Shown here piece after piece: positions 1-4,756 of a stretch of DNA of 7,942 bases; position 1 is the stretch's first letter; each line of letters starts with the position of its first letter. A program made the translations under genes and the position numbers. The notes under the pieces are model-generated. The model worked only from the letters and a program-made list of their open reading frames with translations. It was not told where the DNA came from and made no database searches. Source of the stretch: an uncultured Bacilli bacterium (GTDB lineage Bacteria; Bacillota_I; Bacilli_A; RF39; UBA660); NCBI GenBank assembly GCA_947589165.1, contig CANQCH010000049.1:1-7942 (forward strand). Reading direction: 5' to 3'.

Positions 1-315
1 TCACATGAAAACATGATTAACTTAAAATTAGATAAAAAAATAAAGATCATTTTATTTAATTTAGGTTATTTACCAAAGGGTGATAAAAATATAACGACTA
101 AAGCTTATAGTACTTTAAAAGCAATCCAAAATGGTTTAAACATTTTAGCTACCGATGGCAAAATTTTAGTGGTCATTTATCCCGGGCATGCCGAAGGAAA
201 AAAAGAAAAACATGCAATCTTAAATTGGTTAGAAAAAAATAATTATCCTTACGAAATTAAAAGAAATACGGATAATCCTATTGCCCCTTTTTTAGTCATC
301 ATCAAAAATAACTAA
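1..315 (+). CDS. mnmM: MnmM/YtqB-like SAM-dependent tRNA methyltransferase, 3' part
   Basis: This is the C-terminal part of a class I SAM-dependent methyltransferase of the YtqB family, formerly called putative rRNA methylase. B. subtilis YtqB is now known as MnmM, which methylates nm5U34 to mnm5U34 in the tRNA wobble position. The frame is open from base 1 and begins SHEN just before an internal Met at base 13, so the real start lies outside the window. About 104 residues of a family of roughly 190 are present. Diagnostic blocks are FNLGYLPKGDK followed by ITT, then VVIYPGHAEGKKEK, and a terminal PFLVIIK strand, all characteristic of this family. The N-terminal SAM-binding glycine loop is not visible because it is upstream. 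The gene stops with TAA, and no hairpin terminator is evident before the next promoter. Family assignment is firm; the exact tRNA activity is inferred from the family. Confidence 0.88.
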   Translation, partial: SHENMINLKLDKKIKIILFNLGYLPKGDKNITTKAYSTLKAIQNGLNILATDGKILVVIYPGHAEGKKEKHAILNWLEKNNYPYEIKRNTDNPIAPFLVIIKNN

Positions 316-331
316 TTCGCGATTTATGTGG

Positions 332-360
332 AAGACAATTATGACTAATTTTGCTATTAT
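332..360 (+). promoter_or_regulatory. Promoter of the membrane-anchored XRE regulator gene
   Basis: A -35-like AAGACA (332-337, four of six matches to TTGACA) is followed by a 17-bp spacer and an extended -10, TG-C-TATTAT (TG at 352-353, hexamer 355-360). The predicted start near 367 coincides with the Shine-Dalgarno GGTGAGG (367-373), giving a leader of only about 11 nt before the ATG at 378. The geometry is good. Transcription itself is inferred. Confidence 0.6.
337..350. promoter_or_regulatory. Inverted repeat in the promoter spacer, possible operator
   Basis: AATTA-TGAC-TAATT is a perfect 5-bp inverted repeat with a 4-bp centre. It overlaps the last base of the -35 and lies otherwise between the -35 and -10 of the XRE regulator promoter, where a bound dimer would block RNA polymerase. 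Its core ATTATGACTAAT (338-349) matches 10 of 12 bases with the reverse complement of the sequence at 1435-1446 ahead of the yetF-family gene. This makes it a candidate autoregulatory operator. In such AT-rich DNA a chance match remains possible. Confidence 0.35.
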
Positions 361-377
361 TTAATTGGTGAGGTAAA

Positions 378-1418
378 ATGAATATTGAAAAAATTGGCAA
401 ATTTATCGCAGAAAATCGCAAAAAAGTGCTTTTGACGCAAGAAGAATTAGGGCATAAGTTAGGGGTGACGGGAAAAACAGTATCGCGTTGGGAAAATGGT
501 AATTATATGCCAGATTTATCATTATTAATCCCTTTAAGTCAAGTTTTAAATATAACGCTAAATGAGCTTTTACTTGGCGAAAAAATTAGCCAAAATGATA
601 TAACTAAAAGCGAAGAATCTTTAGAAGCTACAATAAATTATTCCACTAAAACAATTAAGAAAAAAACGAAGAAGATTTTTTTAAAAATTGTTATTAGTCT
701 CATCATCATCTTTTTTATTTCTTTTATTGGTTATAAAGTTTATCTATTACATAAATATGATATTTATCAAATACCTGAAGCTCAACAACTCATTGATAAT
801 TTTCATAATGCTCAAACAATCAATGTTAAAAGTAAAGTTTTAAATGATGATGAATACTTAATTTTAGATAATATTAAAATTCGTAATGATTTTAAAAATT
901 ATAGCGAAGTAACAATAACTAATAATGATCCCTACATTATTAAAAAATGGACTTATATCGACGCTAATTCCCATAATGGTCTGATAATTAGTTATTCTCC
1001 ATATCCTTTTCAAAATTTATTTGACGCCAAAGGTGAATTAATTAGTTTTAATGATTCCACCTTACCAAAAATAAATAATAAAGATAGAATATCTTACTTA
1101 TACAGCAATAATATAACAAATGAATTAGACTTTTTTAAATTTTTAACTAATAAGGATAATTTTAAAAATAATCTCTTTTCCCGACCCGAAAATATTAGAG
1201 GTTCATATGCAGCTTTATTAACGGCGATGATTTTTGCTAATTATCAAATTAGTTTTCTAAAGGGTGATTATGAAGGTTATTTATTTAGCGATAAGACTAA
1301 CAATATAATCGATCTTCATATTTTAAAAAATAATTTAAGTTATAATTTCATTTTTTCGGGAAAAGATTTTTCACAAGCTTATGTGGAAGAATTATTAAAT
1401 ACTATCGTTATTAATTAG
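378..1418 (+). CDS. Membrane-anchored XRE-family HTH regulator with extracytoplasmic domain
   Basis: The 346-residue protein has three parts. Residues 5-66 form an XRE/Cro-type helix-turn-helix; TQEELGHKLGVTGKTVSRWE (20-39) is a textbook HTH_3 motif. A polar linker ends in a basic KKKTKK run (94-99), followed by one hydrophobic segment at about 101-124. The positive-inside rule puts the HTH in the cytoplasm and residues 128-346 outside. I do not recognise the outer domain; it is rich in Asn, Asp, Tyr and Ile and contains no cysteine cluster or obvious enzyme motif. The likely role is a one-component membrane sensor that binds DNA. The start is supported by GGTGAGG four bases upstream of the ATG. 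The yetF-family gene follows after 45 bp in the same direction, so it is the natural regulatory partner. RodZ also has HTH-TM topology, but its HTH is a diverged type and its outer domain is different. Confidence 0.75.
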   Translation: MNIEKIGKFIAENRKKVLLTQEELGHKLGVTGKTVSRWENGNYMPDLSLLIPLSQVLNITLNELLLGEKISQNDITKSEESLEATINYSTKTIKKKTKKIFLKIVISLIIIFFISFIGYKVYLLHKYDIYQIPEAQQLIDNFHNAQTINVKSKVLNDDEYLILDNIKIRNDFKNYSEVTITNNDPYIIKKWTYIDANSHNGLIISYSPYPFQNLFDAKGELISFNDSTLPKINNKDRISYLYSNNITNELDFFKFLTNKDNFKNNLFSRPENIRGSYAALLTAMIFANYQISFLKGDYEGYLFSDKTNNIIDLHILKNNLSYNFIFSGKDFSQAYVEELLNTIVIN

Positions 1419-1434
1419 TTATAGTTTAAAAAAA

Positions 1435-1453
1435 ATTAACCATAATAGTTAAT
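1435..1453. promoter_or_regulatory. Inverted repeat upstream of the yetF-family gene, possible operator
   Basis: ATTAAC-7 bp-GTTAAT is a perfect 6-bp inverted repeat placed directly before the Shine-Dalgarno AGGTGA (1454-1459) of the next gene. Its left part (1435-1446), read on the minus strand as ATTATGGTTAAT, resembles ATTATGACTAAT in the promoter of the upstream XRE regulator. It has no T-run, so it is unlikely to be a terminator. It may be an operator or a weak hairpin in the message. Confidence 0.3.
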
Positions 1454-1463
1454 AGGTGATTCT

Positions 1464-2141
1464 ATGGAAATTATTGGTCGAGCATTAGTAATGTTTATTA
1501 TTCTTTTTATCCTTGTAAAATTACTTGGTAAAAAACAAATTAAAAATTTAACTTTATATGATTATGTATTAAGTATTACTTTAGGTTCTATTGCCGCCGA
1601 TTCTATTATTAGTTTAGATACACCTTTATATGATGGTATTTTAGCCCTTTTAGTTTTTGCTTTAATTGGTTACATTGTATCTATTTTATCCTATAACTTT
1701 CATACCGTAGAAGAAGTAATGGACGGCGAACCTTTAGTTTTATTTGAAAATAATAATTTTAATTATGAAAATTTAGCTAACGCTAAATTAAGTGTGGCTA
1801 AAGTTTTAGAAAATTGTCGGTTAAAGGGCTGTTTTGATATTAAAGAGCTTGATTGTGCCGTCTTAGAACCTTCCGGCGATATTTCCATTCTTTTAAAAGG
1901 GAATGCCCAACCTTTAACTAGCAATGATTTAAAAGAAAATATGCAAAAAAATGGTAAAAAACAAACTTTAACCCATCAACTTATTGTCGATGGTGTAATT
2001 GATAATGAAGAATTAAAAAAAGCCAAGAAAACAAAAGCTTGGCTCACAAGATATTTAAATAGTAATAAAATAAATTTAGCCGATGTTGCTTTACTTGCCA
2101 TCGATAAAAATAATAGTATTACTTTATTAAAACGAAAATAA
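1464..2141 (+). CDS. YetF/DUF421-family membrane protein
   Basis: The 225-residue protein has the DUF421/YetF layout: three N-terminal hydrophobic segments (about 3-21, 33-50 and 57-78) and a soluble C-terminal domain. Family features are RALVMF with LVKLLGKKQIKNLTLYDYV (positions 6-35), LGSIAADSI (40-48), and the C-terminal block RLKGCFDIKELDCAVLEPSG (119-138), followed by a strand with SILLKGN. A second repeat-like part of the domain (172-222) has LIVDGVI, WLTRYL and a final DVALLAIDKNNSI strand. The length is close to B. subtilis YetF (about 230). The biochemical role of the family is poorly known; members affect spore properties and envelope functions in Bacillus. AGGTGA four bases before the ATG fixes the start. 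It lies 45 bp downstream of the membrane-anchored regulator and is probably co-transcribed with it. It ends tail-to-tail with the minus-strand genes, with no convincing terminator hairpin. Confidence 0.88.
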   Translation: MEIIGRALVMFIILFILVKLLGKKQIKNLTLYDYVLSITLGSIAADSIISLDTPLYDGILALLVFALIGYIVSILSYNFHTVEEVMDGEPLVLFENNNFNYENLANAKLSVAKVLENCRLKGCFDIKELDCAVLEPSGDISILLKGNAQPLTSNDLKENMQKNGKKQTLTHQLIVDGVIDNEELKKAKKTKAWLTRYLNSNKINLADVALLAIDKNNSITLLKRK

Positions 2142-2142
2142 T

Positions 2143-2295
2143 TTATTGGCGCATCATCCATAAATAAAAATCTAATATTTTTAAATCTGTTAGTTGATTG
2201 TGAAAAAAATTGATTATTAATTCCTGATTATTCTTTCTAAAGTTGGTAATATCCATTTTTTGATAAAATCCATTAAAACGTTTGCAAAAGTTAAT
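2143..2295 (-). pseudogene. Open 50-codon stretch in frame after the EEP gene stop; possible gene remnant or small ORF
   Basis: Immediately after the TAA of the EEP-family gene (2298-2296) the same minus-strand frame stays open for 50 codons. It reads INFCKRFNGFYQKMD at its start and LKILDFYLWMMRQ at its end, then stops with TAA at 2145-2143. An internal ATG at 2256-2254 would give a 37-residue peptide, but no Shine-Dalgarno precedes it. At this base composition an open run of this length is uncommon but not exceptional. It fills nearly all of the gap up to the yetF-family stop, only 1 bp away. I recognise no family. It could be a remnant of a longer C-terminus, a decayed gene, or chance. Confidence 0.25.
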
Positions 2296-3009
2296 TTAAG
2301 ATTTTTTTATTCTTGCTAAAATAGGACTATGATCACTAATAGTACTTATTGCGCCTTCTTTATAAACTTGAAAATCGTCTATTTGGTAACAACCGGGAAG
2401 GAAAATATAATCTTTAATTTCATTGGCAAAAGTACTAACATTATTAGGTAATAAATAAATATTTATATTTTCCAAAGCTTTAATAAAATCAACAAAATAT
2501 GGTAAAGATTGATCCATATTAAAATCGCCCATAATAATTGGGTTTTTCTTTTGATTTTGCCAAATATAGTTATATAAGACCCGTAATTGATTTTTTTGGG
2601 GTGTCTTTTGCCAATATTCAATATGCGTATTTATTATCATTAAATCAGCAGTTTCAATAGTCGTAAAAATTCTGGGAAAAGCCGTACCATGACTCAAAAG
2701 GGGAATACAAGCTAAATAATTAGTTTCACTTTTTAAAACCTTTTCTTTCGTTATTATGGCATTGGCCTCATTAATTTGACTGACAAAAGGAAGATTACCA
2801 AAACGATAATTACCATAAAGATGATAATCACGACCTAGCTTACTTTGTAAATTTAAAGCATATAATCGCACTAATTCTTGAACACCTAAAAAATCTATTT
2901 TTTCAGTTTCAATAAAATCTCCTAAAATTTGGGGAAAGTTTTCACCATCCCAATGTTTATCCCAATAATGATTACGTAAATTAAAGCTTGCAACCGAAAA
3001 AGTTTTCAT
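2296..3009 (-). CDS. Endonuclease/exonuclease/phosphatase (EEP) superfamily protein
   Basis: The 237-residue protein has all hallmark blocks of the DNase I-like EEP superfamily (PF03372), which uses a divalent metal to hydrolyse phosphodiester or phosphoester bonds. Visible motifs are ASFNLR with N10, GVQEL with the metal-binding E45, INTH (126-129) with H129, MGDFN (160-164) with catalytic D162 and N164, and the terminal SDHSPILA (225-232) with the catalytic D226-H227 pair. There is no signal peptide, so it should be cytoplasmic. The superfamily covers DNA repair nucleases, phospholipid and inositol phosphatases and others, and the sequence alone does not settle the substrate. The ATG at 3009 is preceded by GGGGG (3020-3016). 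The gene starts 47 nt after the mature end of ssrA, without a clear terminator between them, so transcription from the ssrA promoter may supply it. Confidence 0.85.
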   Translation of the reverse strand: MKTFSVASFNLRNHYWDKHWDGENFPQILGDFIETEKIDFLGVQELVRLYALNLQSKLGRDYHLYGNYRFGNLPFVSQINEANAIITKEKVLKSETNYLACIPLLSHGTAFPRIFTTIETADLMIINTHIEYWQKTPQKNQLRVLYNYIWQNQKKNPIIMGDFNMDQSLPYFVDFIKALENINIYLLPNNVSTFANEIKDYIFLPGCYQIDDFQVYKEGAISTISDHSPILARIKKS

Positions 3010-3056
3010 TTAAAACCCCCATATTTAAAATTCCTTATTAGAATTTAATTTTTTAT

Positions 3057-3411
3057 TGGTGGAGTAGAGGGGATTTGAACCCCTGTCCAATATGCCCTAT
3101 TATATAACATCTACAAGTTTAGGTAGATTTTTTTGTCCTAATTAAATGGCTCTACACCAACCTTATAATTAGTAAGTTTAGTTAATTTCGATATGTTAGC
3201 CTAAACAACTAACATATTATATCTTATATTTATGAACCCCATATTCAACCTATAAGAGAAATTGAACCGGAGTGCTCCCTAGCTTATTCTTAAGCAAATG
3301 CAGGAGCGAAACCATAATTAGTTTCGTCATTTAAAATTTAAGGTGCATTTTAGGTATGCCTACCACTTGCCGTCATATCTAGTAACACATGTCGAAACCA
3401 AAAACTACCCC
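3057..3411 (-). ncRNA. ssrA: tmRNA (transfer-messenger RNA)
   Basis: This RNA rescues stalled ribosomes by trans-translation with SmpB. On the minus strand the 5' end reads GGGGTAG and contains the conserved TGGTTTCGACATG. The 3' end has the tRNA-like T-arm GGACAGGGGTTCAAATCCCC, then CTACTCC, an A discriminator and a genomically encoded CCA (3059-3057). GGGGUAG pairs with CUACUCC as a 7-bp acceptor stem with one G-U pair, which fixes both ends and gives 355 nt. A tag reading frame lies about 85-120 nt from the 5' end, followed by pseudoknot-like complementary runs (GGAG/CTCC). It is one piece, not circularly permuted. The promoter sits inside the 3' end of mcrC. No T-rich hairpin follows the 3' end; only a weak AAATTC/GAATTT stem is seen there. 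Confidence 0.97.
3290..3328 (-). other. ssrA: tmRNA proteolysis-tag reading frame
   Basis: The frame reads DETNYGFAPAFA followed by TAA (3292-3290). The resume codon is taken as GAC (3328-3326) because TAAAT just before it resembles the UAGUC preceding the E. coli resume codon. In-frame AAT (3331-3329) or TTA (3334-3332) are alternatives and would add N or LN. The ending AFA replaces the usual LAA recognised by ClpXP. Mollicute tags such as that of Mesoplasma florum end in YAFA and are recognised by Lon. Confidence 0.75.
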
Positions 3412-3422
3412 ATGTAGCAAGT

Positions 3423-3451
3423 ATTTTAGCATAATTCCGAACTTTTGTCCA
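3423..3451 (-). promoter_or_regulatory. ssrA promoter inside the 3' end of mcrC
   Basis: On the minus strand, TGGACA (3451-3446, five of six to TTGACA) is separated by exactly 17 bp from TAAAAT (3428-3423), with an extended TG one base before it (3431-3430). The predicted start near 3416 is about 5 nt upstream of the mature tmRNA 5' end at 3411, as expected for RNase P trimming. The whole -35 and spacer are mcrC codons, and the mcrC stop TAA (3428-3426) forms the first three bases of the -10. Confidence 0.8.
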
Positions 3452-4742
3452 TAATTTTTGCTTTTAATGTCTCTAAACTAGCACTAATATTTTTTAAATC
3501 GACAAAAAAGAAATTAATCGTTACATTATCCCCATTACTCCTACTTTTTAAAACGGGAAGACTAGTTTTTGGTGAATCGTTATCCAAAGGATATAGTAGC
3601 CACACATTTTGCGCGTTATATTTTTTGGCATAAGCATACATTTGATATAAATCAGCTTCACTTACATCTTCAATTTTAGTTAATTTTTTCCACTTAGTAT
3701 CTAAAATAATAGGCACATTTTCAGCATTATATAAAACTATATCGGGTTTTAATCTAAATTTTTTAGGGAGATCAAATAAATAATTTTTATAATCTTGAAT
3801 TTTAACACGCCAAATATCTTCCTTAAATACTTTTTTCATATTTTTGGCCACATAGCTTTCAAATAATTTTTCCATCGCAAACAACAACGTTTTAGATACC
3901 GTTGAACCGGAAAAAGCACTAAAACTTTTTTGTTTTAAAAATATTTTTGACCATTCTAAAATATGACTATAATTTTTATTAGTCCGATTAATATTTATTT
4001 TGCTAAAGTCCCCATCAATATTATAGGAAACATCAACTTGGGCAAAACTACTTAATAATAAATTGATTATTTTTTTGTTTTCAAAACTATTAGTTATTTT
4101 ATTTAATTCTAATAGAGTTGTTTTAATAAGTCGGTTTTCAGGACGATTAATTTGATATTTAAAATAAGTACAATATATTTTTTCTTGATGATAATGGTTT
4201 TTTAGAATTTGCTTTTTGATATTAATTTTACCTTTTAAGACCGATAAATTATCTTCATTTTTCACATAAGCAAATTTTAAGCCTTGTTTTACTAAATCTA
4301 AAGTTTCATTTAAATACATTCTAATAAAAACTTCAAAAATATCTAAATCGGCAACATCTAATTTAGCCATATTAAAGCTTTTACTTTTAAAATTAAATAA
4401 TGATTGTAACATTTTCAAAACAATTTGTCGGGCTTCACTTTCGGTAAGATTAGCTTTGGGTAAAATTTCAATTTGATAACCATTTTTTAATTCAATTAAT
4501 CCCACATAATTTTTAATCGTAATTGTTTCGCCATTAGGCCGATAACTGACATTAAAATAATTAAATATATTTTCATCATTGGCATTTTGGAATTGAAAAT
4601 CCGTTATAAATTTTTTTAATTCATCAAAATGTGGCGAAGATATAATTTTATAATTATTTTGTTTTTGATAATATTCCGCATATTTATTTTCTTTTCCTAA
4701 TTTATCATATTCGCGTACAACAATTTTAGCTGGTTGCCTCAT
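3426..4742 (-). CDS. mcrC: McrC, nuclease subunit of the McrBC type IV restriction system
   Basis: The 438-residue protein is the DNA-cleaving partner of the GTP-driven McrB motor. The N-terminal domain contains the family signature VGLIELKNGYQIEILPKA (80-97), the beta-rich part that in E. coli McrC contacts the McrB ring. A helical middle (about 100-290) precedes the C-terminal PD-(D/E)xK nuclease fold: KPDIVL with D334, then IILDTKWK with D348 and K350, followed by the helix LYQMYAYA (365-372). These match the D-DxK residues shown to be needed for cleavage in E. coli McrC. The protein is longer than the E. coli one (about 350). Its ATG lies 14 bp after the mcrB stop, and AAGGGGG just upstream serves as ribosome site, so the two form an operon. 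The last codons double as the ssrA promoter. No adjacent methyltransferase exists, as expected for a modification-dependent system. Confidence 0.93.
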   Translation of the reverse strand: MRQPAKIVVREYDKLGKENKYAEYYQKQNNYKIISSPHFDELKKFITDFQFQNANDENIFNYFNVSYRPNGETITIKNYVGLIELKNGYQIEILPKANLTESEARQIVLKMLQSLFNFKSKSFNMAKLDVADLDIFEVFIRMYLNETLDLVKQGLKFAYVKNEDNLSVLKGKINIKKQILKNHYHQEKIYCTYFKYQINRPENRLIKTTLLELNKITNSFENKKIINLLLSSFAQVDVSYNIDGDFSKININRTNKNYSHILEWSKIFLKQKSFSAFSGSTVSKTLLFAMEKLFESYVAKNMKKVFKEDIWRVKIQDYKNYLFDLPKKFRLKPDIVLYNAENVPIILDTKWKKLTKIEDVSEADLYQMYAYAKKYNAQNVWLLYPLDNDSPKTSLPVLKSRSNGDNVTINFFFVDLKNISASLETLKAKIMDKSSELC

Positions 4743-4756
4743 TTTTCAACCCCCTT

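Noticed and set aside
13..315. A complete 100-residue gene starting at base 13
   Set aside because: The frame is open to base 1 (SHEN precedes the Met), there is no ribosome site, and the family is about twice as long, so this is an internal Met of a truncated gene.
378..1418. RodZ cell-shape protein
   Set aside because: The topology is similar, but the HTH keeps a canonical DNA-binding recognition helix (GKTVSRWE), the outer domain does not resemble the RodZ C-terminal domain, and the neighbour is not a shape gene.
1976..2161. 61-codon minus-strand open frame over the end of the yetF-family gene
   Set aside because: It overlaps the conserved C-terminal domain of the YetF-family protein on the other strand, has no ribosome site, and its residues look like a shadow translation.
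2160..2190. AAAAAT/ATTTTT inverted repeat as a bidirectional terminator between the convergent genes
   Set aside because: The stem is purely A-T with a 5-nt loop and would be very unstable; it is expected by chance in such AT-rich DNA.
3016..3056. AAATTC/GAATTT hairpin downstream of ssrA as a terminator
   Set aside because: The stem is only 6 AT-rich base pairs with one G-C, and no T-run follows it on the minus strand; termination there is not convincing.
3057..3100. Integration (att) site at the tmRNA 3' end
   Set aside because: tmRNA 3' ends are common integrase targets, but no second copy of the 3' segment, no integrase and no island lies on that side; mcrBC lies at the 5' side.
3445..3633. 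62-codon plus-strand open frame inside mcrC
   Set aside because: It is antisense to well-supported McrC codons, has no ribosome site, and shows no recognisable motif.
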